Shown here piece after piece: positions 1 to 8,623 of a DNA stretch of 64,000 bases. How positions within the stretch are numbered: the first letter of the stretch is position 1; every line of letters starts with the position of its first letter. The stretch lies in NCBI GenBank assembly GCA_015492245.1, contig WGFM01000017.1, positions 102,693 to 166,692 of the forward strand, written 5' to 3'. Under the pieces are notes generated by a model. That model made no database searches and was not told the origin of the DNA. It saw only the letters and a program-made list of their open reading frames with translations. This stretch comes from Deltaproteobacteria bacterium (GTDB taxonomy: Bacteria; Desulfobacterota; GWC2-55-46; DRQE01). The position numbers and the translations under genes were made by a program.

Positions 1-438
1 CAGCTCCTCGAGTTTCTGGGCAACTATTGGATCATCGTTCGTGTAGGGTAGCACGGTGAACCCCTCTTCAAGCAGTATCTTCGCTGCCTCAAGGAGTGCC
101 CTGGTATCAGGGAAGAGGGTCTTCCTGTCCCCTATGACCTCAAGCTTTACAAGCTCTGTGCCCAGGGCCTCCCTTGCAAGGTGTGCAGTGCGAACGGCCT
201 CTTCAACGGTGTAGCAATCCGCGGTGTTCGGAAGTATGGTGTACCTTGTGGTATCTATATGTGCAAGAAGTGTGTCCTGCGGGTTCGCAAGGTCCACCCT
301 TCTTACGGCCACGGTAACCACCTCCGTGCCAGATGCCTCGAGGGCCTGCTTCATCACCTCGTTGGATGAATACTTGCCTGTGCCCACCATGAGGCGTGAA
401 GAAAACTCCCATTTGCCTATCCTGAGTCTATCATCCAT
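1..438 (-). CDS. thiG: Thiazole synthase ThiG (C-terminus cut by window edge)
   Basis: ThiG condenses deoxyxylulose phosphate, dehydroglycine and the ThiS thiocarboxylate to form the thiazole phosphate of thiamine. The first 146 residues are present and the rest runs off the left edge; this ORF is absent from the track because it has no stop inside the window. The start ([12 protein letters not shown]) lies 33 bases after the thiS stop. The glycine-rich GTGKY motif follows at about residue 20, and VKLEVIGD at about 97-104 carries the lysine (K98) expected to form the Schiff base with the sugar phosphate. It is the last visible gene of the thiamine operon and is presumably controlled by the TPP riboswitch upstream. 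Confidence 0.93.
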   Translation of the reverse strand, partial: MDDRLRIGKWEFSSRLMVGTGKYSSNEVMKQALEASGTEVVTVAVRRVDLANPQDTLLAHIDTTRYTILPNTADCYTVEEAVRTAHLAREALGTELVKLEVIGDRKTLFPDTRALLEAAKILLEEGFTVLPYTNDDPIVAQKLEEL

Positions 439-471
439 GGGACGGTATTCCTCCTTTCTCTCTATACTCTT

Positions 472-675
472 TTATCCGCCTCCTACCATGCGGACTATCT
501 CGACCCTGTCTCCCTCCTTGAGGGTGGTCAGATGGTGCTGGCTACGGGGCACTATCTCGCAGTTGAGCTCCACGGCAGTGCCCTGCTGTGGTATGTCAAG
601 ACCTTCAAGAAGTGTCTTCACAGTGGTGCCCTCTTCTACATCCATCGTCTTTCCATTCACCTGTATCTGTACCAT
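472..675 (-). CDS. thiS: Sulfur carrier protein ThiS
   Basis: Small ubiquitin-fold sulfur carrier of 67 residues ending in VGGG. The C-terminal Gly-Gly is adenylated and then thiocarboxylated to deliver sulfur to ThiG. I chose the start at MVQIQV instead of the track start because an AAGGGGGG ribosome site sits just upstream of that ATG. The gene lies 23 bases after the HydG/ThiH-like gene and 33 bases before thiG. No ThiF-type activating enzyme is visible in this window, so it must lie off the left edge or elsewhere. Confidence 0.93.
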   Translation of the reverse strand: MVQIQVNGKTMDVEEGTTVKTLLEGLDIPQQGTAVELNCEIVPRSQHHLTTLKEGDRVEIVRMVGGG

Positions 676-698
676 GAGTAACCCCCCTTGCAAGGTTC

Positions 699-2066
699 TT
701 ATAGATAAAGGTCTCTTCTGCCCTCTTCCAGCTCCTTGAGTTTTTTGAGCACATATTCTCTAACCCTTTCTTCCTTTATCTCTTCCAGTGCCCTTTTAAG
801 CGCGTTTTCGAAAGTCTCTTTCAGCCCATCGAGTTCTGCCTCGAGCATGTATTCTCTAAGCGTTATGATCGCATTTGCCTGGCAGAAGCCCTTCATAAGC
901 CCCTGCGATGTGATGGATGTAAATCGTCTACCCACTCTACCCACCCTGTAGCATGTGGCACAGAGGCTTGGCAGCCTGCCCTCTTCTATGACATCGAGCA
1001 TGACCTCAACAAGCCCTCTTTTATCGTCTGTCGAGAACTGCTCCAGGGTCTTTCCCCCCTGTCTGTATCCGCCGGGGTCTGTGCGCGAGGCCGCACTCAT
1101 CTGCGAGGCACCTGCCTTGAGAAGCTCCCTTCTCAACGAGGCACCCTCCCTCGTTGAGACCACAACCCCTGCTGTGGGCACACTCAATCTGTATATGGCG
1201 GCAATCTTTTTAAGCTCCTGGTCCGTAACACCGTATCTGGTGAGCCTTTGTTCTGTAAGCACCGCACCCCTTGCAGGCCTCATCCTTGGAATAGATATGG
1301 TGTGGGCATGGGTGCCATAGCTTCTGAAAAGATAGATGGAGTGCATGACAGTTGCGAGCACATCGAAGCGGTAATCATAAAGCCCCAGGAGTGCGCCTAT
1401 GCCCACATCGTCGAAGCCTGCCTCGATGGCCCTGTCCATAACCGTAAGGCGCCGGATGTAATCGCTCTTCGGCCCCTTTGGATGCATCTGCTTGTAGGTG
1501 GGCCTGTGGTATGTCTCCTGGAAGACCTGGAAGACCCCGTAGCCTGCCCTCTTGAGCTCCCTCAGGGCCTCCACCTCCATGGGCGGGGCGTTGAGATGCA
1601 CTATTCTTATACCTGTCTCTCTGTGTATTGCCCTTATGGCCTTTACAAGATAGTCCACCCCTGCCTCCGGGTCCTCGCCCACCACCAGAAGAAGCCTCTT
1701 GAAACCCATACCTTCAAGGGTCCTCGCCTCTTCCACCACCTCTTTTTCATCGAGCCGCCTTCTTGGCAGCTCCCTGTTGGGACTTCTGAACCCACAGTAC
1801 CTGCAGGAGTTCACACAGTGGTTCGAAAGATAAAGGGGTGCGAAAAGGACCACCCTGTCTCCAAAGACCTTTCTTTTGACCCTGTCTGCCCGCTCATAGA
1901 CAAGGCTCAAGTGTTCTGGTTCTGTAACATTCAGAAGCCTTACCACCTCATGGGGCACGATTCCACCAAGCCCCTGGGCCTTACCCAGTATGGCAAGGAG
2001 CTCCTCTCTCTCTGGCTCTTCCCTGTCCTCTATGAGCCTCAGTATCTCTTTTTCATCTATTATCAT
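699..2066 (-). CDS. HydG/ThiH-family radical SAM tyrosine lyase (HydG-type architecture)
   Basis: Radical SAM enzyme of 455 residues. The radical SAM motif CVNSCRYC is at residues 84-91. A second cysteine set near the C-terminus, C369-x2-C372-x22-C395, matches the auxiliary-cluster signature of HydG, which splits tyrosine and makes the CO/CN ligands of [FeFe] hydrogenase. ThiH usually has about 370-380 residues and lacks this extension. The operon, however, is for thiamine: thiS and thiG follow, and a TPP riboswitch precedes. The inferred job here is to supply dehydroglycine from tyrosine for ThiG. I set the start at MIIDEKEI because the longer track start would place the leader hairpin inside the coding region. 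No hydrogenase gene lies nearby. Confidence 0.88.
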   Translation of the reverse strand: MIIDEKEILRLIEDREEPEREELLAILGKAQGLGGIVPHEVVRLLNVTEPEHLSLVYERADRVKRKVFGDRVVLFAPLYLSNHCVNSCRYCGFRSPNRELPRRRLDEKEVVEEARTLEGMGFKRLLLVVGEDPEAGVDYLVKAIRAIHRETGIRIVHLNAPPMEVEALRELKRAGYGVFQVFQETYHRPTYKQMHPKGPKSDYIRRLTVMDRAIEAGFDDVGIGALLGLYDYRFDVLATVMHSIYLFRSYGTHAHTISIPRMRPARGAVLTEQRLTRYGVTDQELKKIAAIYRLSVPTAGVVVSTREGASLRRELLKAGASQMSAASRTDPGGYRQGGKTLEQFSTDDKRGLVEVMLDVIEEGRLPSLCATCYRVGRVGRRFTSITSQGLMKGFCQANAIITLREYMLEAELDGLKETFENALKRALEEIKEERVREYVLKKLKELEEGRRDLYL

Positions 2067-2080
2067 CCTGTTTCTTCCCG

Positions 2081-2110
2081 AAATAGATAAGGCCGCCCAG
2101 CTGGGCGGCC
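2081..2110 (-). terminator. GC-rich leader hairpin, likely riboswitch terminator
   Basis: The 20-base perfect palindrome GGCCGCCCAGCTGGGCGGCC at 2091-2110 is followed on the minus strand by TTATCTATTT. It lies between the TPP aptamer and the first start codon (2066). A stretch upstream (AAAGTGTC) can pair with ACACTTT just before this hairpin, so alternative folds are possible. I infer that it is the expression platform that stops transcription when thiamine pyrophosphate is bound. The T tract is interrupted, so strength is uncertain. Confidence 0.6.
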
Positions 2111-2169
2111 TCAAAGTGTGTCGATACGATTACCCTACGGCTCTCTAATGGTGAAGACACTTTAAGCCC

Positions 2170-2268
2170 GACCGCTTCCCTACGCTGGCATTATCCAGAT
2201 CAGGTTCAAGGGGTCTTCCCTTACCCATGGGAACTCTCAGCCCCTCCACAGGGGCTCCCCCAGCAGCC
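2170..2268 (-). ncRNA. TPP riboswitch (THI element)
   Basis: Read on the minus strand, the conserved THI-box parts appear in order: CTGGGGGAGCC, GGGGCTGAGA, ACCCTTGAACCTGATCTGG, then ATAATGCCAGCGTAGGGAAG. These match the thiamine pyrophosphate aptamer closely. It lies between a sigma70-type promoter and the HydG/ThiH-like gene and should control that gene, thiS and thiG. Confidence 0.96.
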
Positions 2269-2297
2269 TGGAAAATATACATGCTCCCTCAAAGATT

Positions 2298-2326
2298 AAG
2301 ATACCAGCAATCGACCATACTGTCAA
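2298..2326 (-). promoter_or_regulatory. Sigma70-type promoter of the thiamine operon
   Basis: Minus-strand TTGACA (2321-2326) and TATCTT (2298-2303) are separated by 17 bases. Predicted initiation near 2291 is about 20 bases before the TPP aptamer. The promoter begins just after the uvrA stop codon. Confidence 0.7.
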
Positions 2327-2351
2327 GTGCTCTGGGATGGCGGGTGTAGCC

Positions 2352-5177
2352 TCAACCAGCCCTGAGCACAGGTTTCAGGTATCGGCCGGTATGGCTCCCC
2401 TTTGTTCTTGCGATCTTTTCTGGTGTGCCCTCGGCAACCACCGTGCCACCATGTTCGCCACCTTCTGGGCCAAGGTCTATTATGTGGTCTGCCGTCTTTA
2501 TGCAATCGAGGTTGTGCTCAACCACGATAACGGTGTTGCCTGCATCGACCAGTCTTCCGAGCACCGTAAGAAGCTTCTTTATATCGTCTGGATGGAGCCC
2601 TGTTGTGGGCTCATCGAGTATGTAGAGCACCCCGCCTTCCTCACCACCAAGAAGCTCACGGGCGATCTTAAGCCTCTGTGCCTCACCACCTGAAAGGGTC
2701 AGTGCAGATTGTCCAAGCCTCAAGTAGCCAAGGCCAACCTCCCGCAGAAGGGAGAGCCTCTTTACAAGATGTGGCAGCGGGGCAAAAAACCTGAATGCCT
2801 CGTCAAAGGTCATCTGCAATACATCGTATATGTTACGGTTGTTGTGTTTTATCTTGAGTATCTCGGGTTTGTATCTTCTGCCGTTACAGACACTGCAGTC
2901 TATGTATACATCTGGAAGAAAATACATCTCCACCTTCTCCACCCCCTCGCCCTTGCAGGCCTCACACCTTCCGCCAGGCACATTGAAGGAAAAGCTGCCT
3001 GCACCAATTCCCTGCTCTCTTGCTGGCCTCAAGGAGGCGAAGAAATGGCGTATATCGTCGAACCCACCCATGTAGGTTATGGGGTTGCTCCGCGGGGTCT
3101 TTCCTATGGGTTCCTGGTCTATAAGTCTTACATCCTGAAGGTGCTCCGCACCCTCTATCGAGTGGTATGGAAGGGGTCTGTCCGCCTTTATGCCGAACTT
3201 GAGGGCAAGGGCGTTGTAAAGGGTGTCCATAACGAGGCTGCTCTTGCCAGAGCCCGAAACCCCTGTAACGCAGATGAAGGTGTTGAGGGGAAACCTTACA
3301 TCCATCCCCTTAAGGTTGTTCCCTCTTGCCCCTCTTATTGTGAGTTCTTTTCCACTGCCCTTTCGCCTCCATCGTGGCACATTTATCTTGAGTTCTCCCC
3401 TGAGGTATCTTGCCGTGAGGGTGCTGGCAGCTCCCATGAAGTCCTTTCTGGGGCCGTTGTATACTATCCTTCCACCCATCTCTCCTGAGCCTGGGCCCAG
3501 CTCCACCATGTGATGGGCCTCTTTTATTATGGATTGATCATGCTCCACAATCACCACCGTGTTGCCCAGCCCCGATAGCCTTTTGAGCTGTCCAGTAAGC
3601 ATGGCCACATCCCTTGGATGAAGCCCTATGGAGGGCTCATCGAGTATGTAGAGCACCCCTGAAAGGGAGGAGGCAAGCTGGTTCGCAAGGGCCACCCTCT
3701 GGGCCTCCCCACCCGAAAGGGTGCGGGTAAGACGGTCAAGGGTTATGTAGCCAAGCCCTGTCTCTTCCAGAAAATCGAGCTTCAGGGTTATCTGCTTGAG
3801 CGCTTCCTTTGCTATCTCTCTTTCCACAGGGGTCAGCTCAAGGGTTTTGAAGAACCTTCTTGCCTCGCTCACCGTAAGGTGGTTTATCTCCGCTATGTTG
3901 AGCCCCCCGATGGTTACAAGAAGGGCCTTCTCCTTGAGCCTTGTGCCCCTGCAGGCAGGACACCTGAAGTGCCCCTTGTAGCGGGAGAGAAAGACCCTTA
4001 TGTGGAGCTTGTATCTTTTCGACTCCAAATATTCGAAGAACTCCTCCACCCCTTCGAAGTCCTCCGTGCCCCTGAACAGAAACTCCTTCTCTCTCTCAGA
4101 AAGTTCGCAGAACCTTTTGTCCAGGTCTATCCGGTATCTCTGTGCACATCTTTCCAGCTCTTCCTGCCACCAGCGGTAGGCAGGTTTTGTCCAGGGCTCA
4201 ATGGCACCTTCCCTCAGGGTGAGGGATTTATCTGGAACAATCTTGTCTTCGTCGTATTTGAGTACATTGCCAAAGCCCTTGCATTCAGGACATGCACCCA
4301 CAGGATGGTTGAAAGAGAAGAGTATGGGAGATGGGGTCTCAAGCTCTATATTGCATCTCGTGCATCTTAAAAGCCTTGAGAACCTAACAAGCCCTTCCTC
4401 CTCCACCCATACCCACATGTTTTCCCTGCCCTCACGAAAGGCTATCTCCACAGAGTCCGTAAGCCTCTGTTTTGTATCCTCCCCTGTGATGAGCCTGTCC
4501 ACAACCACATCTATTGTGCCAAGCCTTCTTATCTCCTCGATCGGTGGTTCCTCATAGCTTATGTCCATGACCCTTGATGTCCTTATTCTTACAAAACCCT
4601 TTTTCAATAGTTCATCTATGAGGGACTCTATGGCAGAGCCATCTCCATCCACCGGTATGGAGAATCCTATGTGAAGCCTTCTTCCCCTGTATTCTTTGAG
4701 AAGCCTGTAGACAACCCTGGTGGTATCCTGTGGGGTTACCTCCTTTTTGCATCCAGGGCAGTGGAGATTTCCAAGCCTTGCAAAGAGCACTCTCAGGTAG
4801 TCGTTAACCTCTGTTGCTGTGCCGACGGTAGAGCGGCTGGTGCGCACCGGGTTCTTCTGCTCTATGCTTATTGCAGGCCTTATGTTGTAGATTCTGTCCA
4901 CAAGGGGTCTTGCCATCCTCTCAAGAAAGAGCCTTGTGTATGTGGAAAGGGACTCCATGTAACGCCACCTGCCCTCTGCAAAGAGGGTGTCGAAGGCGAG
5001 CGACGATTTTCCAGACCCGCTTGGGCCAACGATGGCCGTGATTCTATCGTGGGGTATGGAGAGGGATATGTTCTTGAGGTTGTTCTGCCTGCACCCCTCT
5101 ATTAAAAGCTCATCCTTTACAGGTGGCAGGGGTGGTTCGGCGAAAGAAAGCTCTATCTTCTTTTTTACGCGCCCCAT
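2352..5177 (-). CDS. uvrA: Excinuclease ABC subunit A
   Basis: UvrA (941 residues) is the damage-sensing ATPase of nucleotide excision repair; it scans DNA as a dimer and loads UvrB. Two ABC ATPase halves are visible, with Walker A motifs GPSGSGKSSLAFD and GVSGSGKSSLV and signature LSGGEAQR in both. Zinc-binding modules include a CTRC...CPEC pair in the insertion domain and CEAC...CSVC in the second half. I chose MGRVKKKIEL as the start: a promoter at 5211-5240 would begin transcription near 5204, so the longer track starts would lie upstream of the message. The gene appears monocistronic. Confidence 0.97.
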   Translation of the reverse strand: MGRVKKKIELSFAEPPLPPVKDELLIEGCRQNNLKNISLSIPHDRITAIVGPSGSGKSSLAFDTLFAEGRWRYMESLSTYTRLFLERMARPLVDRIYNIRPAISIEQKNPVRTSRSTVGTATEVNDYLRVLFARLGNLHCPGCKKEVTPQDTTRVVYRLLKEYRGRRLHIGFSIPVDGDGSAIESLIDELLKKGFVRIRTSRVMDISYEEPPIEEIRRLGTIDVVVDRLITGEDTKQRLTDSVEIAFREGRENMWVWVEEEGLVRFSRLLRCTRCNIELETPSPILFSFNHPVGACPECKGFGNVLKYDEDKIVPDKSLTLREGAIEPWTKPAYRWWQEELERCAQRYRIDLDKRFCELSEREKEFLFRGTEDFEGVEEFFEYLESKRYKLHIRVFLSRYKGHFRCPACRGTRLKEKALLVTIGGLNIAEINHLTVSEARRFFKTLELTPVEREIAKEALKQITLKLDFLEETGLGYITLDRLTRTLSGGEAQRVALANQLASSLSGVLYILDEPSIGLHPRDVAMLTGQLKRLSGLGNTVVIVEHDQSIIKEAHHMVELGPGSGEMGGRIVYNGPRKDFMGAASTLTARYLRGELKINVPRWRRKGSGKELTIRGARGNNLKGMDVRFPLNTFICVTGVSGSGKSSLVMDTLYNALALKFGIKADRPLPYHSIEGAEHLQDVRLIDQEPIGKTPRSNPITYMGGFDDIRHFFASLRPAREQGIGAGSFSFNVPGGRCEACKGEGVEKVEMYFLPDVYIDCSVCNGRRYKPEILKIKHNNRNIYDVLQMTFDEAFRFFAPLPHLVKRLSLLREVGLGYLRLGQSALTLSGGEAQRLKIARELLGGEEGGVLYILDEPTTGLHPDDIKKLLTVLGRLVDAGNTVIVVEHNLDCIKTADHIIDLGPEGGEHGGTVVAEGTPEKIARTKGSHTGRYLKPVLRAG

Positions 5178-5210
5178 AAAAAGCCCTGAAATCCTCCGGT
5201 GAAAATACCT

Positions 5211-5240
5211 ATTATAGCCTGTATCCACCATGAATGGCAA
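5211..5240 (-). promoter_or_regulatory. Promoter of uvrA
   Basis: Minus-strand TTGCCA (5235-5240) and TATAAT (5211-5216) with an 18-base spacer. It gives a leader of about 27 bases to the start at 5177. I see no convincing LexA operator. Confidence 0.6.
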
Positions 5241-5610
5241 CTATTCTGTAAGAAGAGTGCCTTGAGATACATCGCTAAGGTTGAAGACAACCCTTGCCTT
5301 CAGCGGAGATTTACGAAAGCTATCCTGCCAGAAGGGTTAGCTCCTCTTTCCAGAGGGCATTTCTGTTGAAACTCAGGCCGGAAAGGGCTGCCACAAGGAC
5401 AACCATCAAGGATAGTTCTGTAAGACCATATCTTACCGTATGGGTGTACATGGGTTTACATCTTTACCATCAAAGTGTGGCAAAGGGGAAAACAGGGTAT
5501 CACCGGGCTGTGGTTGCAAACATGGTTATCAGGATACCAGCCTGCGCGGGCCTTTTCAACACCCTGTAAGCTGTGGAGGTGGGCTGTGGCGGGAACACTG
5601 GCCTCTTTCC
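5241..5610. other. Gene-free stretch with a possible coding relic
   Basis: No ORF here resembles a protein with confidence. On the minus strand a 43-codon reading frame (5320-5451) encodes a hydrophobic run followed by FNRNALWKEELTLLAG. This resembles the junction of membrane helix and TPR region in large bacterial TPR membrane proteins, where RN..W.DE..LW is common. It then stops, and neighbouring frames are broken. I read the stretch as a probable remnant of a decayed gene, with low confidence. Confidence 0.35.
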
Positions 5611-6651
5611 CTACTTGAGGGCGTCTTTTTCACTTTCGATTGTAAGATAGATTATCGCCTTAAGCCCTCTTTCGTCCTTTACCAGTGTACGTACATCCGG
5701 ACTGGGCAGGGTCTTTATAACGATGCTCTTTCCTGGTTCAGACTCCTCTATAAGCTTTATATCCCTGTAGGGCTCTTCTTTAAGCTCTATAGGGGTTTCT
5801 GAGCTGAACTCCACCATCCTTTCTGCCCCTGTGCCAGACAGGGTTCTTAAAAATTTTACCGGTGCGTTAAGTAGCTTGAGCCTTGTAGCATCAATGTGGC
5901 AAGAAAGTTTCTGCCCCTTGAGGTTTATCCTGTATGTCCAGTTTATCTCCCTTGCAGAGAACTCTATCCTGAAAGTATGGTGCTTCGAAATATTCGATGC
6001 AGGTCGCACCACCACAAATCCAAAAGGTGTGGAGGCTCTGGTATCTTTGGTTACAAATACCCTGTCTTCCCTGACTATGGCACCAGAATAGTTGCAGGCC
6101 CTTATACTGTAGAGTCCCTCGGGGTGGCCTGTCATGTCTATTGTGATCCTGTCTTCTTCGGACCCCAGTATTGTGCCAGAGACCACTCTGTCTTTTCTGT
6201 CGTATACAAAAATGGTGGATGCACCAGACCCCTCGGGGCTGTATTCGATAAACTTTCGAAATAGCCTTACCTGGCCCGAAAGCCTTCCGCTGTGGATGAT
6301 GATGGGGCCATCTCTGTCAATGGCAGACACATCACCGCTGTCAAATACGAATACACCCGTGGGGCGAACACTCTCAAGCTCCACATCTGTTATGTTCCAG
6401 AAAAAAGGATTGGCCAGAAGAACCCTGAAGACAAAGGCTGTATCTCTCTTCAACCTTACAGGGGGCTGCGGGTTATCACCCCTTTTTTCCACAACCCCTC
6501 CGCCAGGGCTCTCTCTGAACAGAAGCCCCTCTTCCCGAAGAACCCTGTGGCAGTCCTCTGTGGGCTCAAGCCTTATGCCGGAACAGAACCTGTCCCTGTA
6601 ATAGGCATGATGTGTCTCTATGGTGAGGACTCTGCCAGGATGATGGCTCAT
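5611..6651 (-). CDS. Hypothetical protein, 346 residues
   Basis: I do not recognise this protein. It has no signal peptide, membrane segment or clear catalytic motif. The N-terminus (VLTIETHHAYYRDRFCSGI) and alternating hydrophobic pattern suggest a soluble, mostly beta-strand protein. Codon use resembles its neighbours, which supports real coding. Its ribosome site is weak. The gene stands alone between a 283-base gap upstream and the decayed stretch downstream, so context gives no function. Confidence 0.7.
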   Translation of the reverse strand: MSHHPGRVLTIETHHAYYRDRFCSGIRLEPTEDCHRVLREEGLLFRESPGGGVVEKRGDNPQPPVRLKRDTAFVFRVLLANPFFWNITDVELESVRPTGVFVFDSGDVSAIDRDGPIIIHSGRLSGQVRLFRKFIEYSPEGSGASTIFVYDRKDRVVSGTILGSEEDRITIDMTGHPEGLYSIRACNYSGAIVREDRVFVTKDTRASTPFGFVVVRPASNISKHHTFRIEFSAREINWTYRINLKGQKLSCHIDATRLKLLNAPVKFLRTLSGTGAERMVEFSSETPIELKEEPYRDIKLIEESEPGKSIVIKTLPSPDVRTLVKDERGLKAIIYLTIESEKDALK

Positions 6652-6934
6652 CTCTTATAACGAGGCTGATACAGAAGAACACAGCAGCAATGAGAAACCC
6701 TATCTGCCCCCCAGACTTTGTTTAAATTGATAGCCATATGGTGAATCCGGTCAATAAAACATGGAATGTTTTTACCATTGTTTACACCATAATGTCAAGT
6801 CTAAAGTGTGTTGGCACACCTGTGAAGACATGGAGGTCGGCATATGGGGGTTACCGCAGGCAGGTCGGCCTGCAGCTGTTTTTTTGTCTCCAGGAGGCTC
6901 CATCCTTTCTTGACGCCCCCCGTGTGGGGGCATT

Positions 6935-8032
6935 TCAATCGTAATAGTCACCAAGAAGGTGGGTATTGCCCACATTCACCCTTTTTAGTCCCTGGGCAAG
7001 GGCTGCCCTCTTGCATCTTTCAGCATGCTTGCGGGAGGTTGGCGGAAGGTCCTTGAGGTGGTGTGAGGGATAGAAGGCGAGCAGTGAGTACGGTATATTC
7101 TGGTCTATCTCTGCTATGAATCGGGCTATGGCCTCTATCTCTTCTGTGTCCACATAGCCCGGCACAAGGAGTGTGCTTGCGGCAAGAAGAGGAGGCTCTC
7201 TTCGTCTCTTTACGAGCCCACCTATGTGGGAAAAGTTCTCGAAGGTTCTGCTGTTGGTAACCCCTGTAAGGGCCACATGGAGCTCTTCCGAATATGCCTT
7301 GAGGTCAAACTTCACTGTGCCACCTGTCCTGAGTGAGACATCCACCATCCTGACACACAGCTCCGTGGCCATGGAGCCGTTGGTCTCCCAGCATATCCTC
7401 AGTATGGGAAGCCTTTTTATCCTCTGTGCCGTCTCGCAGGCTCTCAAGGCATGGAGGATCTGGGGGGTTGGGTCTCCTCCGAAAAAACATATACAACTTG
7501 TCCTCTCATCCACGCAGCCGGCAAGGTCGTCGCTTCTTGTGTAGCGTTGCTCGAAGACCCCTTTCTTCCACTGCCAGTTCTGGCAGAAAAGGCAATCGAA
7601 GGTGCAGCTGTTGTAGAACACGGCAAGGTTTCTGTAGCCCCACTCACCATCCCTTTTCAGTGCATACTGTGGGTATCCACAGCCTGTGGTTGCCGCACAC
7701 ACCCATGCTGCCACACAGTTTGTGGGCAGTCCATCGTAATACCAGGTGAGGTTACCCCCTTCGAGGAGCCTATCCTCGTTATTAAGTCTTGCGCCGCAGT
7801 ATCCTCTTCTACCCTCTCCAATAACGCATCCGTTTACACAGAGGCCACACCTTATCCCTTCCTCGTCCCTGGGAGGCTCTTCAGGAAGGCCACTCAACCC
7901 CCTTGTTGCCCTGTGGACAGTCCTCAGGTGGCCAAGCACCTCGCTGTCGCCCCCCTTTATACAGCCTGCACACACACCAAGTGCCTCTGCTATAAGTGGT
8001 GAGCTTTTACTGCAGAAAAGACACCCTGCCAC
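6935..8032 (-). CDS. Radical SAM protein of the PflA-like/AmmeMemoRadiSam type
   Basis: Radical SAM enzyme of 365 residues with CTFDCLFCQNW as the cluster motif, followed by a conserved-looking FGGDPTPQ segment. The N-terminal region carries extra cysteines: CLFC and CAGC in the first 25 residues, then CGLC...C...GYCG. This organisation resembles COG1180 activase-like proteins with an N-terminal ferredoxin- or zinc-like module. The substrate is unknown. GTG is the likely start, with AAGGGGG seven bases upstream. It is divergent from the DUF3592 gene across 63 bases. Confidence 0.8.
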   Translation of the reverse strand: MAGCLFCSKSSPLIAEALGVCAGCIKGGDSEVLGHLRTVHRATRGLSGLPEEPPRDEEGIRCGLCVNGCVIGEGRRGYCGARLNNEDRLLEGGNLTWYYDGLPTNCVAAWVCAATTGCGYPQYALKRDGEWGYRNLAVFYNSCTFDCLFCQNWQWKKGVFEQRYTRSDDLAGCVDERTSCICFFGGDPTPQILHALRACETAQRIKRLPILRICWETNGSMATELCVRMVDVSLRTGGTVKFDLKAYSEELHVALTGVTNSRTFENFSHIGGLVKRRREPPLLAASTLLVPGYVDTEEIEAIARFIAEIDQNIPYSLLAFYPSHHLKDLPPTSRKHAERCKRAALAQGLKRVNVGNTHLLGDYYD

Positions 8033-8056
8033 GGCCGCCCCCTTAAGCCTTTTGTA

Positions 8057-8085
8057 TTGATTCGTCCCCTACCATATATTATAAT
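8057..8085 (+). promoter_or_regulatory. Promoter placed for a leaderless message
   Basis: TTGATT (8057-8062), a 17-base spacer and a perfect TATAAT (8080-8085). The ATG of the next gene is only 10 bases beyond the -10 element, so the 5' leader would be about 4-5 bases. No Shine-Dalgarno sequence lies in front of that ATG. Confidence 0.65.
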
Positions 8086-8095
8086 CGATTTTAAC

Positions 8096-8623
8096 ATGGA
8101 AAAGTCGAAAATTTCAAAATTTCTTAAGGCCTTCTTTACAATCCACTGGGGGGGGCTCTTCCTCGCTGTTGCCCTTCTGCACCTTGCTGTGGGAAGCTAT
8201 TTTGCCTCCTACCTGATTCTACCCGAAAGGTTCGGCGTCCAGGCAGAGGGCACTGTGCTCGAAAAGAAGGCAGACAGGTTCCTGCGAAGGGGTGTTACAT
8301 ACACAATAGTATACTCCTTCACAGACAGCAATGGGAACACCATAAGGGACCAACGCATGGTTGCAAAGGAATTTTTCGAGAAAGTCAGGGCAGGGGATCC
8401 CATAAGGACGAGCTATATGAGTGTGTTCCCGGCATTCAACACCATTGAGGGGGTACTGGGGAGGATAAAAGTAGTTGTCCTGTTCTATGCCGGTGTGGTG
8501 CTCACGGTGCTGGCACTCCTTGTGCTCGGGGTGGAACTGAGAAAGATACGCGACAGCGAGCCCGACAACCTCTTCCTGCGGCTGGAAAAGATGAAGAAGG
8601 CAAGGGGTCATTCCTCTGGCTGA
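8096..8623 (+). CDS. DUF3592-like membrane protein
   Basis: Protein of 175 residues with membrane segments at about residues 15-40 and 128-150 and an extracytoplasmic region between them (VQAEGTVLEKKADRF...VTYTIVYSFTDSNG) typical of DUF3592 proteins. Its function is unknown. I use ATG at 8096; the longer track version starts from TTG inside the promoter -35 element. The last 16 bases overlap the end of trmJ on the other strand. Confidence 0.75.
   Translation: MEKSKISKFLKAFFTIHWGGLFLAVALLHLAVGSYFASYLILPERFGVQAEGTVLEKKADRFLRRGVTYTIVYSFTDSNGNTIRDQRMVAKEFFEKVRAGDPIRTSYMSVFPAFNTIEGVLGRIKVVVLFYAGVVLTVLALLVLGVELRKIRDSEPDNLFLRLEKMKKARGHSSG

Noticed and set aside
6652-6934. 283-base gap with hairpins GCAGGC...GCCTGC plus TTTTTTT (6856-6885, plus strand) and GCCCCC...GGGGGC (about 6917-6932)
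   Set aside because: The first is terminator-like on the plus strand but has no plus-strand gene upstream; the second lacks a T tract after the radical SAM gene. I could not assign a function.
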